Below, in pieces: positions 33,203 through 42,132 of a DNA stretch of 64,000 bases. The stretch spans positions 1,364,001-1,428,000 of the forward strand of contig NZ_CP151087.1 of the NCBI RefSeq assembly GCF_038396785.1. Direction: 5' to 3'. The translations under genes and the position numbers were made by a program. Under the pieces are notes generated by a model. The model searched no databases, had not been told where the DNA came from, and saw only the letters and a program-made list of their open reading frames with translations. The stretch's first letter is position 1. Each line of letters begins with the position of its first letter. Source of the stretch: Sphingobacterium thalpophilum. Its GTDB lineage: Bacteria > Bacteroidota > Bacteroidia > Sphingobacteriales > Sphingobacteriaceae.

Positions 33203-35614
33203 ATGGCGACAAACAGAGAAAATATATACATTCCATTGGAGGATGTAGAAAGCGAACACTGTGCATTAATCGTTGAAAAGGGATTGGCACAGGTAAAAGG
33301 CGTAGAAACCCATAAAGTAGAGCTGAACAACCGAAGGGCAGCGATTACAGTAGATAGCAATGAAACCGTAGGCGAGGCTGTTAAGGCAATTAAAGATTTA
33401 GGTTACGGAGTTCCTACGGTTAAAAGTGCTTTTCCGGTATTGGGCATGACCTGTGCATCCTGTGCGGGCAGTGCCGAAAGCATTGTGAAATACCAACCGG
33501 GAGTAGTTAATGCTTCCGTGAACTTTGCAACGGGCAATCTTACCGTGGAATATCTGCCCAATATGACCGATGCCTCCACCCTGCAAAAAGCGGTTCAGGG
33601 AGTAGGTTACGACCTATTGATTGAAGACGAAACCAAGCAGCAGGAAACGCTCGAAGCCATCCACGAAAAGAAATTCCGAACCTTGAAAAACAAGACCATT
33701 TGGGCAATTATCCTTTCCCTGCCCGTGGTAATCATAGGAATGTTCTTTATGGATATGCCCTATGCAGACCCGATAATGTGGCTCTTTTCCACGCCCGTTG
33801 TAATATGGTTGGGCAGGGATTTTTTTGTAAACGCTTGGAAGCAGGCAAAGCACCGTTCCGCCAATATGGATACGCTGGTGGCATTGAGTACAGGTATTGC
33901 CTACCTGTTCAGTGTTTTCAATATGCTGTTTGCCGACTTTTGGCATCAACGGGGACTGCATGCTCACGTATATTTTGAAGCGGCTGCCGTTATTATCGCA
34001 TTCATCCTCTTGGGAAAACTGCTGGAAGAAAGAGCCAAAGGCAACACCTCTTCAGCCATTAAGAAGCTGATGGGCTTGCAGCCAAAAACGGTCATCGTGG
34101 TACAGGCGGACGGAACGGAAAAGCAGACCGCTATCGAAGACGTAAGCGCAGGCGATGTGATACTCGTAAAGCCCGGTGAAAAGATTGCGGTAGACGGCAT
34201 GGTCATATCGGGCAATTCGTATGTGGACGAAAGCATGTTAAGCGGTGAGCCTGTACCTGTATTGAAAAAAGAAAAAGAAAAAGTATTTGCAGGAACGATT
34301 AACCAAAAAGGCAGCTTCCGGTTCAGGGCGGTAAAAGTGGGCAAAGAAACCATGCTTGCCCACATCATCAAAAGGGTGCAGGATGCACAGGGAAGCAAAG
34401 CACCCGTACAGAAACTGGTCGATAGGATTGCGGGCATCTTTGTTCCCACGGTGATAGGTATTGCCATCCTGACATTTACGCTATGGTTGATTTTGGGAGG
34501 CGAAAACGGGGTTGTTCAAGGTCTGTTGGCAGCCGTTACGGTATTGGTCATTGCCTGCCCCTGTGCTTTAGGCTTAGCGACACCCACCGCTATTATGGTA
34601 GGCGTTGGTAAAGGTGCTGAAAATGGCATTTTGATAAAGGATGCCGAAAGTTTGGAACTGGCCAAAAAAGTAAATGCCATCGTTTTGGACAAAACCGGAA
34701 CCATCACCGAGGGAAGACCACAGGTAACGGGCATTAAATGGCTGAACAATGAGGACACTGCAAAAGAAATCCTTTTGAGCATCGAAAAGCAATCCGAGCA
34801 TCCATTGGCAGAAGCCGTAGTGAAGCATCTTGGCGATGTAGCGACCACCTCTTTATCCATGTTCGACAGCATTACGGGCAAAGGCGCAAAAGCAGACCAT
34901 GACAACGAAACCTATTATGTAGGCAACAAAAAGCTATTGGCAGAAAACAACATTGCCATTGCCGGAGAATTACAAGACCAGGCCGAAGAATGGGGCAAAC
35001 AGTCTAAAACCGTTATCTGGTTTGCAAACAGCAAAAAGGCTCTTGCTGTAATCGCTATCGCCGATAAGATTAAGGAAACATCGGTGCAGGCTATCCGGGA
35101 AATGCAGGAAATGGGCATTGACCTGTATATGCTGACCGGAGATAATGAAGCTACCGCTAAAGCCATTGCGGAGCAGACAGGCATCAAGCATTACAAAGCC
35201 GAAGTTTTGCCACAGCATAAAGCCGACTTTGTGAAAGAACTGCAAAGTAAAGGAAAGGTAGTGGCAATGGTGGGCGATGGTATCAACGACAGCACCGCAT
35301 TGGCAACAGCCGATGTAAGTATCGCAATGGGCAAAGGCAGCGACATCGCAATGGACGTAGCCAAGATGACCATCATTTCGTCCGACCTGACCAAGATACC
35401 GCAGGCAATACGCTTGTCCAAACAGACCGTAGCCACCATCAAGCAAAACCTGTTCTGGGCGTTTATCTACAACGTAATCGGCATTCCGGTAGCGGCAGGC
35501 ATCCTTTACCCTGTTAACGGCTTCCTGCTCAACCCGATGATTGCGGGTGCGGCAATGGCATTGAGCAGCGTGAGCGTGGTCAGTAACAGCCTGCGGTTGA
35601 AGTGGAAGAAATAA
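33203..35614 (+). CDS. copA: Cu(I)-exporting P-type ATPase CopA
   Basis: An 803-aa P1B-1 ATPase. The N-terminus has a degenerate HMA (ESEHCALIVEKG, no CxxC) and then a canonical HMA with GMTCASCAGS. CPC motif ACPCALGLATPTA in helix 6, phosphorylation site DKTGTITEG, HP motif EHPLAEA, and hinge MVGDGINDSTALA. It pumps Cu+ from cytoplasm to periplasm. I chose ATG 33203 because upstream codons up to 33176 are the promoter region. Confidence 0.93.
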   Translation: MATNRENIYIPLEDVESEHCALIVEKGLAQVKGVETHKVELNNRRAAITVDSNETVGEAVKAIKDLGYGVPTVKSAFPVLGMTCASCAGSAESIVKYQPGVVNASVNFATGNLTVEYLPNMTDASTLQKAVQGVGYDLLIEDETKQQETLEAIHEKKFRTLKNKTIWAIILSLPVVIIGMFFMDMPYADPIMWLFSTPVVIWLGRDFFVNAWKQAKHRSANMDTLVALSTGIAYLFSVFNMLFADFWHQRGLHAHVYFEAAAVIIAFILLGKLLEERAKGNTSSAIKKLMGLQPKTVIVVQADGTEKQTAIEDVSAGDVILVKPGEKIAVDGMVISGNSYVDESMLSGEPVPVLKKEKEKVFAGTINQKGSFRFRAVKVGKETMLAHIIKRVQDAQGSKAPVQKLVDRIAGIFVPTVIGIAILTFTLWLILGGENGVVQGLLAAVTVLVIACPCALGLATPTAIMVGVGKGAENGILIKDAESLELAKKVNAIVLDKTGTITEGRPQVTGIKWLNNEDTAKEILLSIEKQSEHPLAEAVVKHLGDVATTSLSMFDSITGKGAKADHDNETYYVGNKKLLAENNIAIAGELQDQAEEWGKQSKTVIWFANSKKALAVIAIADKIKETSVQAIREMQEMGIDLYMLTGDNEATAKAIAEQTGIKHYKAEVLPQHKADFVKELQSKGKVVAMVGDGINDSTALATADVSIAMGKGSDIAMDVAKMTIISSDLTKIPQAIRLSKQTVATIKQNLFWAFIYNVIGIPVAAGILYPVNGFLLNPMIAGAAMALSSVSVVSNSLRLKWKK

Positions 35615-35618
35615 AACA

Positions 35619-35657
35619 GTAAATCTCACAAATCAAACAAGAAATTACACAACAATA
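35619..35657 (+). promoter_or_regulatory. Copper-island direct repeat, copy B (upstream of the HMA chaperone)
   Basis: ACAAATC (35628-35634) and ACAACAA (35649-35655), 21 bp apart, 54-56 bases before the chaperone start, the same distance as copy A from copA. A TTTG-containing -7-like element follows both copies. Confidence 0.6.
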
Positions 35658-35713
35658 ACTAACTGAATAGTACGGAAATTTGCATTATCAGATAACTCTA
35701 AAATTTGTAAACA

Positions 35714-35935
35714 ATGGAAAATAAACAATTTCAATTCAAGACGAACATCAATTGCGGCGGCTGTATCGCATCTGTAAAGCCGCACTTGGACAAGGCAGAG
35801 GGCATCTGCCATTGGGAAGTGGACACGGCCAACAAGGACAAGGTACTTACCGTGAAGTCCGAGGGCATTACCGAGCAGGAAGTAATATCGACCGTGCAAA
35901 AGGCAGGCTTCAAAATAGAACCTTTGGATGCCTAA
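35714..35935 (+). CDS. HMA-domain copper chaperone
   Basis: A 73-aa single-domain heavy-metal-associated protein with the metal site NINCGGCIASV (CxxC), beta-alpha-beta pattern and the typical AGFKIEPLD end. No signal peptide, so cytoplasmic; it would hand Cu+ to CopA. The gene has its own copper-island direct repeat upstream. Confidence 0.9.
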   Translation: MENKQFQFKTNINCGGCIASVKPHLDKAEGICHWEVDTANKDKVLTVKSEGITEQEVISTVQKAGFKIEPLDA

Positions 35936-36107
35936 GCCAGCAACTTTTTGAAATGCCCTTTTTCCGACCGAATTTCCATGAGGTTGGGTTGATGAAAAAG
36001 GGCATTTTATCAATTCTGAAAAAAGACGATAGGTTATTGCGTATATGGCATTATTTTTCCATATAGCAAAAAAAACGTAAAACGATATAAAAAACCAATT
36101 TAATTTG

Positions 36108-36115
36108 TAACTTTG
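36108..36115 (+). promoter_or_regulatory. -7 box directly before the Cys-rich secreted protein
   Basis: TAACTTTG, exact consensus, six bases before the TTG start at 36121, implying a leaderless or near-leaderless mRNA. Confidence 0.4.
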
Positions 36116-36120
36116 TTGCG

Positions 36121-36507
36121 TTGAAAAATTATAGAATACATATAGGCATTTTGACATTGTTCTGTTTGGTTTTCTTTATGATGCCAAGTCAGAGCTATGC
36201 CTGTTCCAAAAATTCAACAAAGACCGAGCAGTCTTTCTGCTCAAAGGAGAAATCCAAAAAATCAGAACATAAAAAAGGTTGCAAGAGCAAATCCTGTAAA
36301 AAATGCAAAAGTGACAAATGCGGGGGCGGTTGTTCCCACAGCTCTTGCAGGTGCGGTGCTTCAACCACTTCCCTAAATGTCCCAACCGTAATCGAATTAA
36401 AGGCAAAAAATCACTTAGCAGCAGCTAAAAAGCAAAAATTCGGTTTCAAAGAAGCCTACTATTCTTCGGGCTTTTTCTCCATTTGGCTACCGCCTAAAAT
36501 AAGCTAA
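36121..36507 (+). CDS. Secreted Cys/Lys-rich protein with IWLPPKI tail
   Basis: A 128-aa protein with a signal peptide (residues 1-27, FCLVFFMMPSQSYACS), then a Lys/Cys/Ser-rich middle with CKSKSCKKCKSDKCGGGC and CRCG, and the C-terminus SIWLPPKIS. The TTG start at 36121 is accepted because the signal peptide needs these residues. Probably a periplasmic copper-binding protein. It shares plan and tail with 25654-25980. Confidence 0.7.
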   Translation: MKNYRIHIGILTLFCLVFFMMPSQSYACSKNSTKTEQSFCSKEKSKKSEHKKGCKSKSCKKCKSDKCGGGCSHSSCRCGASTTSLNVPTVIELKAKNHLAAAKKQKFGFKEAYYSSGFFSIWLPPKIS

Positions 36508-36644
36508 AACTATGGCCTGATAGCCATAGGTATGTCCTGTCAGAAGCTGTTCCGGCTTTTGCAAATCCCCTATTTGTATCATTTATTTAAAATTTAAAAC
36601 AGAAATGGGTTTATCAATCCCCCGTTTCTCAAAATGTAATTATT

Positions 36645-37520
36645 ATGAAATCATTATCAAAAATAGTGATGGTAATCGCCGTATTACTATCATCAATAAA
36701 CGGCTTCGCACAAATCAAGAATGCGAAAACTGAAACCGTAAAGATTTACGGCAATTGTGGTATATGCAAAACCACCATCGAAAAGGCAGGTAACGTAAAA
36801 AAGGTAGCCAGTGTGGACTGGAACAAAGATACCAAGATGGCTACGCTCACCTATGACGGCGACAAAACAAATCAGGATGAAATCCTGAAACGTATCGCTT
36901 TGGCTGGTTATGACAGTGAGAAGTTCCGTGCGCCGGATGACGTATATGCTAAACTGGCTGGTTGCTGCCAGTATGATAGACCAGTGAAGACGGTTGCCAA
37001 AAACAAGGAGGCGGGAATGGACATGAATGCCGGACATGGCAATCACGACCATAGTCAAATGGCAGCTAACAAAGATGCAGCCCAAAACCAATCACAGCTA
37101 AAGGCTGTATTTGACAACTACTTTTCAGTGAAAGATGCTTTGATAAAAACCGATGCGGCGACCGCATCTGCCAAAGCCGCTGAATTGGCTGCATCCCTTA
37201 AAGCAGTCGATATGAATAAGCTATCGGCAGAGGAACATACGGCTTGGATGAAAGTGATGCAGGACTTGACCGCCAATGCGGAAAGCATTTCAAAATCAAA
37301 AGATGTTGCAAAACAAAGAAGTGCTTTTGCGGCACTTTCGGGAAGCATCTACACACTGGCCAAAGTGTCTAAACAGGATACTCCCGTTTATTACCAGCAC
37401 TGCCCTATGTACAATGGAGGTAAGGGAGCCAATTGGCTAAGTAAAGAGAATGCTGTTAAAAACCCATATTACGGCTCACAGATGCTTACCTGCGGCAGTA
37501 CGGTCGAAACCATTAAATAA
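36645..37520 (+). CDS. Periplasmic HMA-DUF3347 protein
   Basis: A 291-aa secreted protein with signal peptide ending INGFAQ and an HMA domain (about 30-95) with GNCGICKTTIEK. A His/Met linker (AGHGNHDHSQM) leads to a DUF3347 domain (about 140-291) with QHCPMYNGGKGANWL and NPYYGSQMLTCG. DUF3347 also occurs at the end of CusB-like adaptors, so it probably binds periplasmic copper. It starts a run of closely spaced genes up to 44406. Confidence 0.88.
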   Translation: MKSLSKIVMVIAVLLSSINGFAQIKNAKTETVKIYGNCGICKTTIEKAGNVKKVASVDWNKDTKMATLTYDGDKTNQDEILKRIALAGYDSEKFRAPDDVYAKLAGCCQYDRPVKTVAKNKEAGMDMNAGHGNHDHSQMAANKDAAQNQSQLKAVFDNYFSVKDALIKTDAATASAKAAELAASLKAVDMNKLSAEEHTAWMKVMQDLTANAESISKSKDVAKQRSAFAALSGSIYTLAKVSKQDTPVYYQHCPMYNGGKGANWLSKENAVKNPYYGSQMLTCGSTVETIK

Positions 37521-37534
37521 CAGGTCTGAAAGCT

Positions 37535-37840
37535 ATGGTACAGTACAATGACATGGTGCAGGCGCTTAAAGACCTAAGACAGCGTGGATACAGTATGGAC
37601 TTTAGTCTGTTGCCGGACTGCCTGTACTGTGCGTCAAGGAGCCTGAAACTAAAACCGGAGGATTTTACGGTTACGGAAACCCATAGGTTTGAAAGCCTCG
37701 ACAGCAGTCCTGATAACAATGCCGTGATTTATGCCATATCGTCCAATGATGGTAAGAATAAAGGCGTACTTGTGGATGCCTATGGTGCTTATGCCGAAGA
37801 AATGACCCATGAGATGGCAAAAAAATTAAGTGCAACATAA
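37535..37840 (+). CDS. Small metal-operon protein, paralogue of 24843-25181
   Basis: A 101-aa cytoplasmic protein: VQALKDLRQRGYSMDFSLLP, HRFESLDSSPDNNAVIYAIS and KGVLVDAYGAYAEE. The shared LRQRGY-DF-LL and KGV-V-YG-Y positions make it a paralogue of the protein beside merTP. The usual PRPP synthetase label is not supported. Two cysteines (CLYC) are present here but not in the paralogue. Confidence 0.75.
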   Translation: MVQYNDMVQALKDLRQRGYSMDFSLLPDCLYCASRSLKLKPEDFTVTETHRFESLDSSPDNNAVIYAISSNDGKNKGVLVDAYGAYAEEMTHEMAKKLSAT

Positions 37841-37858
37841 CTTTTAAAACCCCTTATT

Positions 37859-39979
37859 ATGAAAAAATACACGTGTCCCATGCACCCGCAGGTGCTAAAA
37901 GACGAACCAGGCAAATGCCCGCTTTGTGGCATGGCACTGGTTCCAGTTGGCGGTAGCTCAGTTTCTCATGTACAAAAATCAGGACATGGGCATTCCGGGC
38001 ATTCTCATCATAACCAAGCCAGAGATAGCTTTAACAAACATGAGGGGCATCATACAGGCGATTTTCTCGCTCGTTTTTGGATAAGCCTCGTCATTACAAT
38101 CCCTATCCTGCTCCTGTCACACATGATACAGCAATGGTTGGGTTTCAGCCTTGCTTTCAATGGAGATAAATATGTGCTGCTGGCATTGGGTACAGTGATT
38201 TATAGCTATGGAGGCTTGCCGTTCCTAAAGGGAATGATTGGCGAGGTGAACGCCAAAGCCATAGGGATGATGACACTTGTTGCTATCGCTATATCCGTAG
38301 CCTATGTCTATTCCGTAGCCGTTGTATTTGGCTTGCAGGGCATGGACTTCTTTTGGGAACTGGCTACGCTTATCGACATCATGCTGTTAGGGCATTGGCT
38401 GGAAATGCGTTCCCAAATGGCTGCTTCACGGGCTTTGCAATCATTGGTTGCTTTGCTGCCTAACGATGTCACGGTGGAGCGAAACGGAGAAGTGGTAAAA
38501 ATAAAGCTTGAAGACCTGCAAAGCGGTGAAACGGCTATCATAAAACCGGGTGAAAAAATTCCAGCCGATGGATTGGTACTGGAGGGGCTTTCGTATATCA
38601 ACGAGAGCATGCTTACCGGAGAAAGTATTCCCGTGAAAAAGGAAAAGGACGGAAAGGTCATCGCAGGCTCTATCAATGGCGATGGTGCGCTGAAAGTTAA
38701 GGTAACAGCCGTTGGAAAAGACAGCTACCTGAACAGGGTTATCAATCTTGTGCAGGAGGCACAAGCTACTAAGAGCAATACGCAAAACCTTGCGGACAAA
38801 GTTGCCAAATGGCTCACCTTTATTGCCATTGCCGTTGGCATAGGCACATTTGCCTATTGGTATGCAAGCAGTGGAGATATTGCCTTTGCGCTTGAAAGAA
38901 TGGTGACGGTAATGGTAACGGCCTGCCCGCACGCATTGGGCGTGGCTATCCCGTTGGTGGTCGCCATTTCCACAACGCTATCGGCGACCAATGGTCTGCT
39001 CATCCGCAACCGCACAGCATTTGAAACCACCCGAAAACTTTCCACTGTCATTTTTGATAAGACCGGAACGCTCACCAAAGGTTCCCATGCCGTAGAAAAG
39101 GTTATACCGTTAACAGACGAATATAATGCCGATGAGGTTATCCAGTATGCTGCCGCAGTACAGCAAAATTCGGAACACCATATCGCCAAAGGCATTATGG
39201 CTACATTGAAAGAAAAGAGCCTTGCCTTATGGAAGTCTGAAAACTTCAGCTATATGCAGGGCATAGGTGTTAAAGGTGTTGTGAACGGGAAAAATGTCGT
39301 AGCTGGCGGCCCGAATTATTTCACCGAAAACCACCTTTCCCTGCCTGAAATTCCAAACGAAATCAATCAAGAGGCCGAAACGGTCAACTTTGTCCTCATT
39401 GATGACCGGGTAATCGGCATCATTACTTTGGCAGACAGCATCCGGGAGGGTTCGGCACAGGCGATTGAGGAACTCAAAAAAATGGGCATCAAGTCCTTTC
39501 TGCTCACCGGGGACAACGACAGGATTGCTGCTGCCGTAGCCGGAAAATTGGGTATGGACGGGTATTTGGCTAATGTGCTTCCGCACAACAAGCAGGAGAA
39601 AGTAAAGGAGTTTCAGGCAAAAGGCGAAATCGTAGCAATGACTGGTGATGGTGTAAATGATGCACCTGCACTGGCACAGGCAGATGTGGGCATTGCCGTG
39701 GGTTCCGGTACGGACGTGGCTGCCGAAACAGCGGATATCATATTGGTAGACAGCGACCCGAGGGATGTGGTCAAACTGATTGACTTCGGCAAACTTACCT
39801 ACAAAAAGATGGTACAGAACCTGATATGGGCGGTTGGCTACAACGTGGTGGCAATACCGCTTGCGGCAGGCGTACTCTATCCGAATTTTGTTTTAAGTCC
39901 CGCTATGGGTGCTGTGCTGATGAGTGTAAGCACCATTGTAGTGGCTATTAACGCAAGTTTTTTAAAAATCAAAAAATAA
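37859..39979 (+). CDS. copB: CPH-type copper P-type ATPase (CopB-like)
   Basis: A 706-aa P1B-3-type ATPase. The N-terminal metal-binding motif YTCPMHPQVLKDEPGKCPLC is followed by a His-rich stretch (GHGHSGHSHH). Helix-6 motif CPH (ACPHALGVAIPL), DKTGTLTKGSH, SEHHIAKGI in place of the HP loop, and TGDGVNDAPALAQAD. CPH pumps export Cu, often Cu(II) or Ag. It would work with CopA and the periplasmic proteins encoded downstream. Confidence 0.92.
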   Translation: MKKYTCPMHPQVLKDEPGKCPLCGMALVPVGGSSVSHVQKSGHGHSGHSHHNQARDSFNKHEGHHTGDFLARFWISLVITIPILLLSHMIQQWLGFSLAFNGDKYVLLALGTVIYSYGGLPFLKGMIGEVNAKAIGMMTLVAIAISVAYVYSVAVVFGLQGMDFFWELATLIDIMLLGHWLEMRSQMAASRALQSLVALLPNDVTVERNGEVVKIKLEDLQSGETAIIKPGEKIPADGLVLEGLSYINESMLTGESIPVKKEKDGKVIAGSINGDGALKVKVTAVGKDSYLNRVINLVQEAQATKSNTQNLADKVAKWLTFIAIAVGIGTFAYWYASSGDIAFALERMVTVMVTACPHALGVAIPLVVAISTTLSATNGLLIRNRTAFETTRKLSTVIFDKTGTLTKGSHAVEKVIPLTDEYNADEVIQYAAAVQQNSEHHIAKGIMATLKEKSLALWKSENFSYMQGIGVKGVVNGKNVVAGGPNYFTENHLSLPEIPNEINQEAETVNFVLIDDRVIGIITLADSIREGSAQAIEELKKMGIKSFLLTGDNDRIAAAVAGKLGMDGYLANVLPHNKQEKVKEFQAKGEIVAMTGDGVNDAPALAQADVGIAVGSGTDVAAETADIILVDSDPRDVVKLIDFGKLTYKKMVQNLIWAVGYNVVAIPLAAGVLYPNFVLSPAMGAVLMSVSTIVVAINASFLKIKK

Positions 39980-39985
39980 ATAAAA

Positions 39986-40651
39986 ATGAAAAATCTAACA
40001 TTATCAATCATTGCTGTTATCATGGCATTTGTAACAGTATCATGCAATCAGGCATCCAACAAAAACGAGCAGTCTTCAAGTGATACTGCTGTTGTATCAC
40101 AAGAACAGTCAGCTTCCCAACCAAAAGAGGATGATACGGTAGCTGCGCCCGTTGTGAGTGAAACTCCGAGCGGTCAGGAAGCAAAAGCAACAGGAAAAGA
40201 AGAAGCAAAAAACTTTTCTATTGCGCCCATAGTTACCGATTATCTATCATTAAAGAACGCACTTGCTTCAGATAATGACAAAGCTGCCGCCAATGCAGGA
40301 AAAAAGCTGTTGGGTACTTTGAATAAGGTGGATATGAAAACTATTCCAGCCGATAAGCATAAAGAGTTTATGGAAATTTTTGAAAGTGCAAAAGAAAATG
40401 CCGAGCACATTGGCGAAAATGCTGGGAAGATAGACCACCAAAGAGAACATTTAGCGTCGCTTAGCGAAGATTTGAAAGACCTGGTTAGTTTGTTCGGCAC
40501 ATCACAAACATTGTATCAAGACCATTGCCCGATGTTCAATGACGGGAAAGGAGCTGTTTGGTTCAGCGAAAACAAAGAAATCAAAAATCCTTACTACGGT
40601 TCAAAAATGATTAGCTGCGGTAAGGTACAGCAAACAATTAACGGTAAATAA
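39986..40651 (+). CDS. DUF3347 lipoprotein
   Basis: A 221-aa protein with lipobox (AFVTVSC at 15-21), a low-complexity Ser/Gln/Glu linker, then DUF3347 (about 80-221): SLKNALASDNDKAAANAGKK, QDHCPMFNDGKGAVWF and NPYYGSKMISCG. A paralogue of the DUF3347 domain at 36645-37520. An envelope-anchored copper binder is likely. It starts 6 bp after copB. Confidence 0.87.
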   Translation: MKNLTLSIIAVIMAFVTVSCNQASNKNEQSSSDTAVVSQEQSASQPKEDDTVAAPVVSETPSGQEAKATGKEEAKNFSIAPIVTDYLSLKNALASDNDKAAANAGKKLLGTLNKVDMKTIPADKHKEFMEIFESAKENAEHIGENAGKIDHQREHLASLSEDLKDLVSLFGTSQTLYQDHCPMFNDGKGAVWFSENKEIKNPYYGSKMISCGKVQQTINGK

Positions 40652-40661
40652 ATTTAGGGTT

Positions 40662-41186
40662 ATGGAAAATATGCAGAACAACCACCATACAGGTCATGCT
40701 TCAGGGCATGGTGCGCACAATTCAAGCCATGCTTCAGCCATGTACAAACGCTTTGCGATTATGGCTGTCGTAATGTTCGGTGCAATGTATTTTATTATGT
40801 ACGCTATGATAGACGGGTTGCGCAACCTTATACCCAATATCAACAATTTGTATATGACCCTGCTGATGACTTCGGCAATGTTGCTTATCGAATTAGTGGT
40901 AATGAAAGTGATGTACGCTAACAGGAAAATGAACTGGATGATAGCCATATTTTCAGTCGCCGTTGGCATCTTTTCATGGTTTGGTATAAGGGAGCAAATC
41001 AATGTGGGGGACAAACAATTTGTAAAAGGTATGATACCCCATCACGCAGCAGCAATATTGATGTCCGAAAAGGCAAAGCTGACCGACCCGGAACTGATAC
41101 AGTTGCAAAAAAACATACTTGAAACCCAAGCGGAAGAAATTGAATTGATGAAGCGCAAGCTGAAAGAGTTTGAAGAAAGTAAATAA
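40662..41186 (+). CDS. DUF305 membrane protein
   Basis: A 174-aa protein with a His-rich N-terminus (NNHHTGHASGHGAH), three membrane helices (about 32-52, 60-80, 88-106) and a DUF305 helix with the motif GMIPHHAAAILMSEKA. DUF305 proteins, often in copper and silver resistance clusters, probably bind metal with the HH motif and Met residues. Confidence 0.85.
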   Translation: MENMQNNHHTGHASGHGAHNSSHASAMYKRFAIMAVVMFGAMYFIMYAMIDGLRNLIPNINNLYMTLLMTSAMLLIELVVMKVMYANRKMNWMIAIFSVAVGIFSWFGIREQINVGDKQFVKGMIPHHAAAILMSEKAKLTDPELIQLQKNILETQAEEIELMKRKLKEFEESK

Positions 41187-41211
41187 TAAAATTTCAAAAA
41201 ATAGTTTTAAC

Positions 41212-41631
41212 ATGAGCAAAATAATAATTTGCTTTATTTCCTCTTTAACTCTGCTATTCACCGCTTGCGGGCAGACAGGGTCAAATAAGGATGAAGCGGC
41301 ACAGCATCATTCGCAGGCAACTCCGGCAAGCCACGAACATGATGTCCAAATAGGCGAATTGGTGCCATTGGATGAAGTCTGCATGGTAAATGATGCCTAT
41401 ATGGGCAAAAAGCAGTTTGAAGTAAAATTTGATGGTAAAACCTATTACGGATGTTGCGAAATGTGTAAGGAACGTATTCCAAAAGATGCGACCGTGCGGA
41501 TGGCGATAGACCCCTATTCCCATAAGCAGGTAGACAAAGCTAATGCGGTGATTGCTGTGACAGGAAATAACGGTGAAGTTTCTTATTTTGAAAACAAGGA
41601 GAATTATGCCAAGTATGTGAAAAAACAGTAG
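41212..41631 (+). CDS. Lipoprotein with TRASH/YHS-like metal-binding motif
   Basis: A 139-aa lipoprotein: signal ending LLFTAC at Cys 19, a His-rich linker (AQHHSQATPASHEHD), then CMVNDAYMGKKQFEV and YYGCCEMCKERIP, a CCxxC pattern reminiscent of TRASH/YHS metal domains. I chose ATG 41212; the upstream ATG overlaps the DUF305 gene and would bury the signal peptide. Confidence 0.75.
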   Translation: MSKIIICFISSLTLLFTACGQTGSNKDEAAQHHSQATPASHEHDVQIGELVPLDEVCMVNDAYMGKKQFEVKFDGKTYYGCCEMCKERIPKDATVRMAIDPYSHKQVDKANAVIAVTGNNGEVSYFENKENYAKYVKKQ

Positions 41632-41663
41632 ACACAAAAAGATGAAGCCACAATAAAATAATT

Positions 41664-42119
41664 ATGACCATAAAGAAGAAAATCATATTGGGGCTGGCTG
41701 TCGTCCTGATTGCCATACAGTTCTTTCAGCCCTTACGGAACCAGGCGGTTGAAGTGCCAGCCACCCATATCGAAAGAGTGTACGCCGTACCCCAAAATGT
41801 AAAGGCTATCCTTGTTCAGTCCTGTTATGACTGCCATAGCAACAATACCCATTATCCGTGGTACAGCCGTATCCAGCCCGGCGCATGGTACATGGCAGAG
41901 CATATAAAAAAGGGGAAAGAGGAACTCAACTTTAGCGAATTTGGCGACTATTCTGTCCGCAGGCAGCGAAACAAGTTCAGGGCTATGGCCGGGCAGGTTA
42001 AGGACGGGGAAATGCCGTTGTCATCATACACACTAATTCATCGCAATGCAGTATTGTCACCGGAGGATAAGCAGGTTTTGATAGCGTGGTTTAGGACAAT
42101 GGAAGACAGCATTAAATAA
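41664..42119 (+). CDS. Heme-binding domain protein
   Basis: A 151-aa protein with an N-terminal membrane anchor (KIILGLAVVLIAIQFFQP) and a Haem_bd-type domain containing one CxxCH heme motif (SCYDCHSNNTHYPWY) plus a distal Met candidate in DGEMPLSSYT. It may transfer electrons to or from the multicopper oxidase encoded 13 bp downstream. Confidence 0.85.
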   Translation: MTIKKKIILGLAVVLIAIQFFQPLRNQAVEVPATHIERVYAVPQNVKAILVQSCYDCHSNNTHYPWYSRIQPGAWYMAEHIKKGKEELNFSEFGDYSVRRQRNKFRAMAGQVKDGEMPLSSYTLIHRNAVLSPEDKQVLIAWFRTMEDSIK

Positions 42120-42132
42120 AATTTTTCAAATC

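Noticed and set aside
36510..36529. CTATGGC/GCCATAG inverted repeat after the Cys-rich protein gene
   Set aside because: Short stem without a T-run; may be a weak terminator but the evidence is insufficient.
41170..41211. Longer start for the metal-binding lipoprotein
   Set aside because: It would overlap the DUF305 gene and place extra residues before a clear lipoprotein signal peptide.
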